Assembly: GCA_022710935.1 (NCBI GenBank)
Contig: JAKLFY010000007.1
Coordinates: 1 to 64,000, forward strand
Direction: 5' to 3'
Length of the DNA: 64,000 nt
DNA from: Verrucomicrobiota bacterium
GTDB taxonomy: Bacteria; Verrucomicrobiota; Verrucomicrobiia; Limisphaerales; J093
This document shows positions 42,610 to 49,927 of the stretch, in pieces. A program made the translations under genes and the position numbers. The first letter of the stretch is position 1. Each line of letters opens with the position of its first letter. A model generated the notes under the pieces. It did not search any database and was not told the DNA's origin. It saw only the letters and a program-made list of their open reading frames with translations.

Positions 42610-45396
42610 CTATCGCACCCGATAGAAGGCGGCGGCGGGCGGCGCGCTCAAGTCGCGAAACTCGTCCGTGTATTCGAGCATTCCCCCGGCTGGCGCGACG
42701 CCCGTCCAGATCGTCCGCCAGTGGACAAGGTCCGTCGAACGTTCGAGGTCATAAGCCCGCCCGGGCGCAGCCGAGAACCGGAGCAGAACGGCGCCGCCGC
42801 TGACGCTGGGCGGGCCAACGAACACCGCAGGCGGCTTCGCGCCGATGTTCACGATGCGGACCAGACCGGTCGACAGACCGCCCCGGCCATCGCTGAGCGT
42901 GTAGTTGAATTGGTCGGCGACGCTGGCGTCATTCGCGTAGGCGATGGTCTCCCCGTAGATCGCCAGGGGAATCCCGTTGGTGCTCGCGGATGCAACACCC
43001 GAAACGAAAAGCGCATCCCCGTCCGCGTCGGTGGCGCTCGCCGTCAGCAGCGCGAGGGGAATCTCCAACACCGCCGGGGCAACATTGGTCAGCGTCGGCA
43101 GCTCGCCCGCAACCGGTCCACGGTTCACAGCGATCGTGCCGTCCGCCACCAATACGTCCGTAAACCAGTTCAGGCCAGCGCCCAGTGGCGGCAGCCGCCA
43201 GCTCGCGAATGCGCCGGCGCGGGCCGGCGCGACGAACAGCCTGAACATCTCGCCGCCCGTCAGCGCCGCCCCCACGTTCGTCACCACCAGTGTCCCGCCA
43301 AAGTCGAGCGTGCCGTCGGTCAGAGCGATCCTGTCCGCCACGGGCGCGCCGCCATGGCGATCGATTTCCAGTATCAGCACGCCGCCCAATGCCGGCGGAC
43401 TTTGCAGGGTGAGGGTGCCGATGGACACGCCCGGAGCGAGCGTGCCGTCGGGATCGATGGTGACGGCGCCGGCGATGACGCCCGTGCCCCCGAGCGTGCC
43501 GCCCACGACGGTCACGCCGCCGACACCGGTCCCCGAGCCGGCGGAGTTGGTCACCAGCAATCGGCCGCCCATCACGGTGGTCCCGCCGGCGTAGGTGTTG
43601 GCCGATGCAAGACGCAGCGTCCCCGGACCCGTTTTCGACAGGCCGCCGTTGGCGAGCGGAACGTCGAGGGAGAGATCCACTTCACTGGCGCGATCGCTCA
43701 CGGCGATTGCGCGCGTGTCGCCGCCCAGGTCGATGGATCCGGAACTGCCGGCGCCGGCGCCCCTGGCGATGATGGCAGTGGCATCCGAGTGGGGATTCAC
43801 GCTCACGTGTCCCGTCACGAGAATCCTGGCGGGGGCCGTCGCGTGCGGCATCAGGCGGATGGTCTCGAAGGCGAGAGTGCCCCCGGCCAGCGTCAACACG
43901 CGGCTCGCATCCACCTGCAGCGTATGGACGGTGAGGCTGGCGTTGCCGCCGATCGAGACCGGACCGGAGAACTGGGCCGAGACGGGTCCGGCGTGCCGGA
44001 CGTGCGGCGAATCATCGGCCCGGTAATTGGGGTTGTAGTTGATCGTCAGCGAGCCGCCCGTGAGATCGAGCGCCTCGCGCAGGTAGAGCTTGCGGATGTT
44101 GTGGGTCCCGACGGAGACGGTAACGGTGACGTTCGCCGCGGGCCGCTCGATGATGACCGTGTCATACTGGCCAGAGGCTGGGCCGCTGCCCGGTGCGCCC
44201 GGCAGCCGCGGCGCGGGCAACGGGCCGGTGGCGTACGGAGTCGTCTGGCCGGGGGGCGTGACGGGCGCCGTGACCGGTTGACCACTGTTCCAGTTGGTCA
44301 GCACGCTCCAATCGCCGCCGCGGTCGCTCGACCAGACCGCTGGAACGAGAGAGTTGCGCACGAACTCGACGTCGCCGTGGGCGACGTTGCCATCCACGGT
44401 CCCATCGACCGTGGCGAAGCCGGGAATCGAGACCGTGCTGGCGTACTGCCAGAAGGACCACGGATCGGCGTCGCCGTAGTCGTCCCACGGACCGTAATAC
44501 CCCGCGTACGTTGTGTAGGTGTGCTTGGGGCTGCCCGTTTGCACCGGGATCGCGTTCGGGTTGCTGTTGTCCGAATAGCGCGCGTTCCAGAGCAGCGGGA
44601 AGGCCGGGCCGGTGACGCTGGGGGCGTACCCGACCGGTTTGGCGAGCAAGTCGCGACGCGCCGCCGTCGCCCCCTGGAGAATGCTCGAGTAGTTTCCGTT
44701 GATGTAGATGCCCGGTCGAATCCGCATGACCGCATACATCCGGTTCGAGAAATCGATGGCGAACTGAGCCAGCGCGTCGCTCCCCGCGCCCGCCTCCAGG
44801 TCGCAGATCGGCATCAGATACCCGGGCCGCATCCACGCCCCCGCCATCTGGGTGAAATGGTCCGCCTCGTCCGCACCGGTGTTCCCCGCCACGTCCGGGC
44901 GGGCAAAGTGGTACGGCCCGGCCAGCATCCCGGCGGCGACGGCGCGGGTGATATTCTGCACAAATCGCGGATCGTCGTACCGTCGTGAGAGGGTCGATGA
45001 GGTGCCGCCACCCGGGGTGCCCTGCGGTTGGTCGACGCCTGTGGTGCCGCCGCGCGTGGCCCGGATGAAAACAAATCGCCGCTGGCCGGTGGCGAAGGCG
45101 ATGTTCCAGTTGGCCTGGGAGATCCCGGCGCTGGAGCTGCCGCAGTTCCAGTAGGAAATGTCCGCGCCCAACACCCGCTCTTGAGCCGACGCAGGAAAAG
45201 CCGTGCTCACCAAAAGCGTCACGGCCGCGGCACGGACCGCTCTCGCGATCCCCGCTCGAGCGCCTGGCGCGACGAAGCCTGGCCCGGATCGATCACAGGC
45301 TGCGCGCGGAATCGGATCCGGGCTGGTTTGATTCACAAAGGGGTGAAAATGGCCGAAACGCGAGGTCGACACAAGCAGAAGCCGGTCTTTTCTCAC
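42610..45396 (-). CDS. GH25 lysozyme fused to autotransporter-type beta-strand repeats
   Basis: A 928-residue exported protein. After a long leader (hydrophobic stretch about 55-72, ending SAQERV) comes a glycoside hydrolase family 25 (Chalaropsis lysozyme) domain: VLGADISYWN with the early Asp, FVFIRATRGG, AGPYHFARPD, MPICDLEAG with the catalytic Asp-x-Glu, and a final DPWSFWQYAS (residues about 74-300). The middle contains autotransporter-associated beta-strand repeats (LSKTGPGTLRLASANTYAGGTTVMGGRLLV), then a cadherin-like module and the usual C-terminal tail (YDLERSTDLVHWRTI ... FYRVR). It would bind or cut peptidoglycan outside the cell. It is on the opposite strand, between Ycf46 (8 bases from its stop) and DUF1257, splitting an otherwise same-strand cluster. 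The start is unsure: no other ATG lies before the signal segment; GTG at 45336 is an alternative. Confidence 0.8.
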   Translation of the reverse strand: MRKDRLLLVSTSRFGHFHPFVNQTSPDPIPRAACDRSGPGFVAPGARAGIARAVRAAAVTLLVSTAFPASAQERVLGADISYWNCGSSSAGISQANWNIAFATGQRRFVFIRATRGGTTGVDQPQGTPGGGTSSTLSRRYDDPRFVQNITRAVAAGMLAGPYHFARPDVAGNTGADEADHFTQMAGAWMRPGYLMPICDLEAGAGSDALAQFAIDFSNRMYAVMRIRPGIYINGNYSSILQGATAARRDLLAKPVGYAPSVTGPAFPLLWNARYSDNSNPNAIPVQTGSPKHTYTTYAGYYGPWDDYGDADPWSFWQYASTVSIPGFATVDGTVDGNVAHGDVEFVRNSLVPAVWSSDRGGDWSVLTNWNSGQPVTAPVTPPGQTTPYATGPLPAPRLPGAPGSGPASGQYDTVIIERPAANVTVTVSVGTHNIRKLYLREALDLTGGSLTINYNPNYRADDSPHVRHAGPVSAQFSGPVSIGGNASLTVHTLQVDASRVLTLAGGTLAFETIRLMPHATAPARILVTGHVSVNPHSDATAIIARGAGAGSSGSIDLGGDTRAIAVSDRASEVDLSLDVPLANGGLSKTGPGTLRLASANTYAGGTTVMGGRLLVTNSAGSGTGVGGVTVVGGTLGGTGVIAGAVTIDPDGTLAPGVSIGTLTLQSPPALGGVLILEIDRHGGAPVADRIALTDGTLDFGGTLVVTNVGAALTGGEMFRLFVAPARAGAFASWRLPPLGAGLNWFTDVLVADGTIAVNRGPVAGELPTLTNVAPAVLEIPLALLTASATDADGDALFVSGVASASTNGIPLAIYGETIAYANDASVADQFNYTLSDGRGGLSTGLVRIVNIGAKPPAVFVGPPSVSGGAVLLRFSAAPGRAYDLERSTDLVHWRTIWTGVAPAGGMLEYTDEFRDLSAPPAAAFYRVR

Positions 45397-45647
45397 GCGC
45401 CCACGCGCCTGGATCCTTGTGCAGCAGGGTGAGAAGGTGTCACCAGGGTGGACGCCGGGTCAGGGGACCCGGCCTACGACAAGCTGTTGTGACTCAATTG
45501 GCAGGCCGCGTGCCCCCACGCGGCGCAAGGACAGCTCGCTCAGAATTTGTGGCACGCGCGCTGATCGCACGCCGCGTGACGAACCATGGCCCGCCCGGTC
45601 AAACCACCAGAGACCATGAGCCAGAGACCATCAGCTACTTTCGAGTT
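45397..45647. other. Intergenic region with hairpin repeat
   Basis: 45454-45477 is a hairpin (GCCGGGT..ACCCGGC) matching 32586-32609 at 22 of 24 positions. It lies between divergent genes, where a promoter for the DUF1257 operon would be expected. No clear promoter is seen. Confidence 0.5.
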
Positions 45648-46124
45648 ATGGGCGCAGTCACTGTCTTGACACCGATCGTCATTCTCGCGTGGCCAGCGTT
45701 CAGCGCGGTCGTGACCGCCGCCGCGGCCACGCTGGGCTATCAGGTTGCTGCCGCGACCACCGCGCATCGAGCCGCCGCGAAGGAAGAACGGGAACGACCC
45801 ACTCGGGTCGAGTTGGAGATCGACCAGAGCGAACTGGTGACGGACCAACTCGCCCGCGACCAATCCCTCACCGTCGAGCGCGACGGCGTTCAAGTGACGT
45901 TCTCGCGCGACGCCCGCGGCCGGGCAGCCTTATGTGTGACGGGCGTGGGGCGGACAGAGGAAGCCCTGCGGGTGTTGGGCCAGGAATTGAGCCAGCGTGT
46001 GGTGCAGCGCCATGTCTATCAGCGACTGATGGACGAAATCCGGGCCCGGCAGTTCGTCGTGGTCGAGGAGGAGGTGGACGAACACCACGCGATTCGGCTC
46101 AAGGTCCGGCATTGGGACGGTTGA
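45648..46124 (+). CDS. DUF1257 (Ycf35-like) protein
   Basis: A 158-residue protein. Its C-terminal third, LSQRVVQRHVYQRLMDEIRARQFVVVEEEVDEHHAIRLKVRHWDG, matches the end of DUF1257/Ycf35 proteins ('...tQRYayh.vl...r..GF.vveEev..dgsIrl.lrrw'). The N-terminal ~30 residues are hydrophobic (VLTPIVILAWPAFSAVVTAAAATLG), which is unusual for the family and might anchor it in the membrane. The family is found mainly in cyanobacteria and plastids, its function being unknown. I chose ATG 45648; a longer frame open from 45417 runs through a repeat. A DUF2997 gene follows 23 bases later, an association also seen in other genomes. Confidence 0.72.
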   Translation: MGAVTVLTPIVILAWPAFSAVVTAAAATLGYQVAAATTAHRAAAKEERERPTRVELEIDQSELVTDQLARDQSLTVERDGVQVTFSRDARGRAALCVTGVGRTEEALRVLGQELSQRVVQRHVYQRLMDEIRARQFVVVEEEVDEHHAIRLKVRHWDG

Positions 46125-46147
46125 AACCGCTGCAAAGGACGCCAATT

Positions 46148-46348
46148 ATGCCACAACGCCAATTCGATATCACCATCGCGTCCGATGGCCAGGTCCACCT
46201 GCACGTACAGGGCTATAAGGGCAAGAGCTGCCACGATGCGGTGAAGATGTTCGAGCGCATCGTCGGCGAGATCAAATCCCAGCAGATGACCAGCGAGTTC
46301 TACGAGCCCGACGAGCTCGTGCGCTATCACTTGGAGCAGAGACAGTAA
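46148..46348 (+). CDS. DUF2997 protein
   Basis: A 66-residue protein: FDITIASDGQVHLHVQGYKGKSCHDAVKMFERIVGEI shows the DUF2997 pattern of two strands ('i.i..dG.v...v.G.kGksC'), an invariant Lys-Ser-Cys (26-28) and a long helix, ending in a short acidic tail (EFYEPDE). The Gly-Lys-Ser-Cys tract could contact a cofactor or substrate, but no function is established. It lies 23 bases after DUF1257 and 19 bases before the S26-like gene, so it is almost certainly co-transcribed. Confidence 0.78.
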   Translation: MPQRQFDITIASDGQVHLHVQGYKGKSCHDAVKMFERIVGEIKSQQMTSEFYEPDELVRYHLEQRQ

Positions 46349-46367
46349 ACCCGAGGCTGCCTTGCCG

Positions 46368-47255
46368 ATGAAAGTGTCCCCTCACCCTGACCCGTTGCGG
46401 GCTTCGTCGTACTACCCGCCCCGGGCGAAATGGGGGGCCAAACTGGCCCGCCCGGCGCGGCATTGGGGGAGCAAGTTCGAACGGCTCGCCCGTCGTCTCC
46501 CGGCGCCGCAGGCGCTCTGTCGGCATGCGGTTTGCCTCCTGGCGCCCGGGGTTTCGTTCTCCCTGGGCGGATGGCGGGGGCTCGGCCTCTGCATTCTGGC
46601 GGGATGGCTGGCGGCTCTGGTGCTGTACCTGGTGTGTCTGGGTTCTTCGGTGGCCAACTGGGCGATCATGCTGATGATCGCGGCGCACACGGCCAGCGTC
46701 GCGCACCGATTTCAGCCGTGGCTTCTCCAACAGCGCTTGCCCGCCCAGATCGGCATTGGAATGTCTCTGTTCGCTGTCGTCAGTTTCTTCGTTTACGTCC
46801 CGGCGCGGGACGGGTTCGAGCGGTACGTGGCCACGCCGCTGCCTGCAGCCGGCCGTGTTGTGGTGGTGGACCCGCGGGTGCGTCCCGGCTCGATTCAGCG
46901 TGGCGACTGGTTGGCCTATCGTATCGAGGGCAGCTACGCCAACGGGGTCCAGATTCGCGCGGGCTTCGGTTTTGGTCCGGTGCTGGCCGTGCCGGGCGAT
47001 CGCGTCGCGTTCGGAGAACGAGTGTTTCGCGTCAACGATACAGTCGGCCTGCGCTTGACTCACATGCCGCGCATGGGCGAACTCGTGATTGCGCCGGAGC
47101 GATGGCTGGTCTGGCCCGATGTCGACGTGAGCATGCACGGCGTCGACGAGGACGTTGCGGTCCAGGCCGTGCTGAACGTCGCTTTGCCCAGGCGGAGCGA
47201 TCTGGTGGGTCAACCGTACAGACACTGGTTCTTCAGAAAGCAGAGTGCGCCATGA
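46368..47255 (+). CDS. Membrane protein with degenerate signal-peptidase (S26) fold
   Basis: A 295-residue protein. Three closely spaced hydrophobic segments (about residues 50-105: CLLAPGVSFSLGG, GLCILAGWLAALVLYLVCL, WAIMLMIAAHTASVA) and a fourth (IGIGMSLFAVVSFFVYV) precede a soluble domain with the S26/LexA-like core: PGSIQRGDWLAYRI corresponds to the 'SM.PTL..GD..lv' box, and VLAVPGDRVAF to the 'KRv.g.PGD.v' box. In active enzymes a Ser lies eight residues before the first GD and a Lys seven before the PGD Gly. Here those places hold Val and Gly, so both catalytic residues appear lost and the protein is probably a binding or structural module. Its stop overlaps the next gene's start (ATGA). 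Confidence 0.68.
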   Translation: MKVSPHPDPLRASSYYPPRAKWGAKLARPARHWGSKFERLARRLPAPQALCRHAVCLLAPGVSFSLGGWRGLGLCILAGWLAALVLYLVCLGSSVANWAIMLMIAAHTASVAHRFQPWLLQQRLPAQIGIGMSLFAVVSFFVYVPARDGFERYVATPLPAAGRVVVVDPRVRPGSIQRGDWLAYRIEGSYANGVQIRAGFGFGPVLAVPGDRVAFGERVFRVNDTVGLRLTHMPRMGELVIAPERWLVWPDVDVSMHGVDEDVAVQAVLNVALPRRSDLVGQPYRHWFFRKQSAP

Positions 47256-48025
47256 GCCGGTTTGAGAATCTGGAGCTGAACCCGGAATTCGATGGCGAGG
47301 TCAATCCCCGCGCCCCGGCCAAGGACGAAGCCTATTACGTGGCGGGAGCGCGCGCGGACTTCGAGAACGCCGAGTTCGAGCAGGCGTTGCGCGGGTTCGC
47401 CAAGGCGCTCGAGTTTAATCCGCACAATACGGCGGCCTGGGCCGGCCAGGTGCGCTCGCTCATCGAGTTGGGCGAATTTCGCGAGGCGTTGCTCTGGGCG
47501 AACAAGGCGCTCGAGCGGTTTCCGCACGATCCCGAGCTGCTGGCCGCCAAGGCCGTCGCGCTCGCCCGCAGGGGCGACCTCGATGAAGCCCTGGCCATCT
47601 CCGATGCCTCGATCGAGGAACGCGGCGACGCGCCTTACCTCTGGCTGGCGCGGGGCGACGTGCTGCTCGCCCGCGAGGAGAGCCGCGCCGACTATTGCTT
47701 CGACAAGGCCCTGGCGCTCGCCCCGGGCGACTGGGTGGTCGCCTGGCTGGCCGCGCGCATCCGCCATTACTACAGGCAATTCGTCGCGGCGATCAATCTG
47801 CTCCAACAAGCCATCGAATGGAATACGACCCATTTCCTCCTCTGGCTGGAACTGGGGCGTTGCCAGCTTGCCCTCGGTCTGGCCGGCCCGGCGGAACGTT
47901 CCTTTCACCAGGCCCGCCAGTTGAATCCACACTGCAGCGAGGCCGCATCCGGGGCGGGCCGGGCCGCGTCCACCGGCTGGTGGGCCCGGGGGAGCGGTTG
48001 GTGGCGCCGGATCTTTCATGCATGA
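47252..48025 (+). CDS. TPR-repeat protein
   Basis: A 257-residue soluble protein made of tetratricopeptide repeats: ADFENAEFEQALRGFAKALEFNPHN (about 35-60), VRSLIELGEFREALLWANKAL, AVALARRGDLDEALAISDASI, RGDVLLAREESRADYCFDKALAL and ELGRCQLALGLAGPAERSFHQ. Six or so repeats cover residues 25-230; a Gly/Trp-rich tail follows. It overlaps its neighbours by four bases on both sides (47252-47255 and 48022-48025), so translation of all three is coupled. TPR scaffolds commonly bring partners together, and here it could link the membrane protein to the PilT-type ATPase. Confidence 0.82.
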   Translation: MSRFENLELNPEFDGEVNPRAPAKDEAYYVAGARADFENAEFEQALRGFAKALEFNPHNTAAWAGQVRSLIELGEFREALLWANKALERFPHDPELLAAKAVALARRGDLDEALAISDASIEERGDAPYLWLARGDVLLAREESRADYCFDKALALAPGDWVVAWLAARIRHYYRQFVAAINLLQQAIEWNTTHFLLWLELGRCQLALGLAGPAERSFHQARQLNPHCSEAASGAGRAASTGWWARGSGWWRRIFHA

Positions 48026-49098
48026 ACACAGCTCCGCTGGATCGGCTTCTGCAAACCGCCGTCGATTATCAGGCCTCGGACCTGCACCTGGTCGTCGGCG
48101 TGCCGCCGGGCTATCGCGTGAACGGCGAGATCATCCTCGCCGACGGGGACGCGCTCACGGAGACCGAGGTCAACCGCATCACCAATGAACTGCTCAACGA
48201 GCCGCAGAAACGAAAATTCGAGGAGGATTGGGAGCTTTGCATGTCCTGGTGTCACCCGACGGCTGGCCGGATGCGGGTGACGATCTACCGGCACAATGGG
48301 CATCCCGAGCTGAGCCTGCGGTTCTGCGGGCACGAGATCGCCAGCCGCGAGACCCTCGGCCTGCCGCCGCAAATCGACGATTTGGCCCGCCGCCCGAACG
48401 GGCTGGTCCTGATCACCGGTCCGACCGGGTCCGGCAAGACAACCACCATGAATTACATGGTCGACCTGATCAATCGGGAGCGGCGCTGCAAAATCGTCAC
48501 CATCGAGGACCCGATCGAATTCGTGCATGAAAGCCAGTGCGCCATGGTGGTGCAGCAGGAGGTGATGACAGACGTCCGGTCCTTCCACCGCGCCTTGGTT
48601 CATGTCCTGCGCCAAGACCCCGACGTGATCGTGATCGGCGAACTCCGCGATCCGGAGACCATCGCCACCACCCTGACGGCGGCTGAAACCGGCCATCTGG
48701 TCCTGGCCACGATGCACGCCCCGAGCGTTGCCCATGCGGTCGAGCGCATCGTGGGCGTCTTCGAGGGGAGCACCGAACGGCAAGTGCGGATCATGCAACT
48801 GGCCAACGCGCTGCAGGGCATCATTGCCCAGGAACTGCTGCCGGCGATCGATCGCAACCGGCGCGTGCTCGCCTACGAGTTCGTCACGGCCACCGGCGCA
48901 GTGCGCAACATCATCCGCGAAAACCAACTCCACCAGTTGGAGAACATCCTCCAGACCGGCCGTCGCGAGGGCATGATCCTGATGGACAGTTGCCTCCATG
49001 ATCTGTACGTGAAGTGCCTCATCACTTACGACACCGCCCTGAGCCGCGCGCGCAATCCGGACGCGATCCTCAAACAGAAAGAGCCGGCCTTGGCGTAA
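48022..49098 (+). CDS. pilT: PilT-type twitching-motility ATPase
   Basis: A 358-residue member of the type II/IV secretion ATPase superfamily, of the PilT branch. The N-terminal PAS-like domain starts LDRLLQTAVDYQASDLHLVVGVPPGYRVNG. The RecA-like domain has Walker A GPTGSGKT (133-140), Asp box TIEDPIEFVH, Walker B VIVIGELRDPET and His box TGHLVLATMHA. PilT normally retracts type IV pili. No pilus genes lie nearby; instead it ends a Ycf46/DUF1257/DUF2997 cluster, coupled to a TPR gene, so it may serve another machine. A second possibility is that it acts with pilins encoded elsewhere, since prepilin-motif proteins occur in this genome. Confidence 0.85.
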   Translation: MNTAPLDRLLQTAVDYQASDLHLVVGVPPGYRVNGEIILADGDALTETEVNRITNELLNEPQKRKFEEDWELCMSWCHPTAGRMRVTIYRHNGHPELSLRFCGHEIASRETLGLPPQIDDLARRPNGLVLITGPTGSGKTTTMNYMVDLINRERRCKIVTIEDPIEFVHESQCAMVVQQEVMTDVRSFHRALVHVLRQDPDVIVIGELRDPETIATTLTAAETGHLVLATMHAPSVAHAVERIVGVFEGSTERQVRIMQLANALQGIIAQELLPAIDRNRRVLAYEFVTATGAVRNIIRENQLHQLENILQTGRREGMILMDSCLHDLYVKCLITYDTALSRARNPDAILKQKEPALA

Positions 49099-49411
49099 GC
49101 CTCCAGAGTCTCGCGATGTGGCGATGGAATCGGTCGCCAGGGCCTCCCTCTGCGGAGCGCCGGAGGTGGCCCGGGCTCTCCGTTTCGCCACCCCCTTGCG
49201 TCCACGCCAGGAGGCGGCCTTGGCTTTGCCGATCAGAAAGGCGACGCGCCGGTTCCATGAAGCCCCCTGTGTCAACGCCTTCCAGCCCCCATGTCTCATG
49301 GATCAATGAACACCGCGAAGCGGAGAACTCCAAAGTGTGTCCTCCTGCGGGCTCGTGTGGTGTCTCACGCTTTTGGATTGCTTCACGCCGTCTCTGGGGT
49401 ATCGGTCATGC
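49099..49411. other. Intergenic region
   Basis: No gene is supported in these 313 bases. The segment near 49271-49310 (GTCAACGCCTTCCAGCCCCC and CATGTCTCATGG) loosely resembles the 229-250/26251-26272 repeat but is too diverged to claim. Confidence 0.35.
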
Positions 49412-49732
49412 ATGATCACGACCACAACTCACACGATCGAGGGCAGAACCGTTCAGGAGTATCTCGGCATTGCGACCGGCGAGGCCATTATCGGGGCCAA
49501 TCTTTTCCGCGACGTGTTCGCCAGCGTGCGCGATCTGGTCGGCGGACGCTCCGGATCCTACGAGCGCGTTCTGGCCGATGCGCGGGCCACGGCGCTGCGC
49601 GAGATGGAAGAGGCGGCGTCCGCGCGCGGGGCGGACGCGGTGCTCGGGGTCGATCTCGATTACGAGGTCCTGGGCGCGCAGAACGGCATGCTGATGGTGA
49701 CGGCCAGCGGAACGGCGGTGAAACTGCGGTAG
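49412..49732 (+). CDS. YbjQ/UPF0145 family protein
   Basis: A 106-residue protein that fits the YbjQ (UPF0145) family: [49 protein letters not shown] followed by [28 protein letters not shown] and a final strand [13 protein letters not shown]. The family forms a small pentameric beta barrel; members are thought to bind heavy metals or sense the envelope, without firm proof. Length and all motifs are complete. ATG at 49412 was chosen as the conserved start; an upstream in-frame ATG at 49337 adds a non-conserved leader. Confidence 0.85.
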   Translation: MITTTTHTIEGRTVQEYLGIATGEAIIGANLFRDVFASVRDLVGGRSGSYERVLADARATALREMEEAASARGADAVLGVDLDYEVLGAQNGMLMVTASGTAVKLR

Positions 49733-49737
49733 GCGCG

Positions 49738-49864
49738 AGCCTGCACTTCTGACAACTTTTTGCCGCCGCGAAGCCGGAGTTCACAAGAGAAGTCAGCATG
49801 CAGGCTGGGAAAAGCGCGGATTTCGATTTCGTTGTCATCTTCGCGGCAGTGGGAAATCCGGGCT
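49738..49864 (+). repeat. Dispersed repeat with two nested palindromes, copy 2
   Basis: This 127-base block matches the minus strand of 1650-1772 along its whole length, including the shared stretch AAGCCGGAGTTCACA and GAAGTCAGCATGCAGG-like segments. Its outer arms are AGCCTGCA (49738-49745) and TGCAGGCT (49799-49806). Its inner arms are AGCGCGGATTTC (49813-49824) and GAAATCCGGGCT (49853-49864). It lies six bases after the YbjQ stop and just before the FGE-domain gene. Confidence 0.85.
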
Positions 49865-49875
49865 CGTCCGCCCAA

Positions 49876-49904
49876 TTGACAAAACCGGTCCGGACGGGAA
49901 GAGT
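49876..49904 (+). promoter_or_regulatory. Possible sigma70-type promoter
   Basis: TTGACA at 49876-49881 is a perfect -35 box, and AAGAGT lies 17 bases downstream (49899-49904), a weak -10 match. It is 24 bases upstream of the ATG at 49928 and directly after the repeat block, so it may drive the FGE-domain gene. Confidence 0.25.
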
Positions 49905-49927
49905 ACGCGACATTTTTTGCGAACGTG

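Noticed and set aside
42274-44988. A 904-codon plus-strand frame that could have joined Ycf46 to DUF1257
   Set aside because: It is the complement of the GH25 gene, with no domain of its own.
42610-45396. Prophage endolysin
   Set aside because: The GH25 domain is fused to autotransporter-type repeats and the phylum's usual C-terminal tail, and no phage genes lie nearby.
48022-49098. Start of a type IV pilus locus
   Set aside because: No pilB, pilC, pilM-Q or prepilin gene is adjacent; the operon context is the Ycf46/DUF1257 set.
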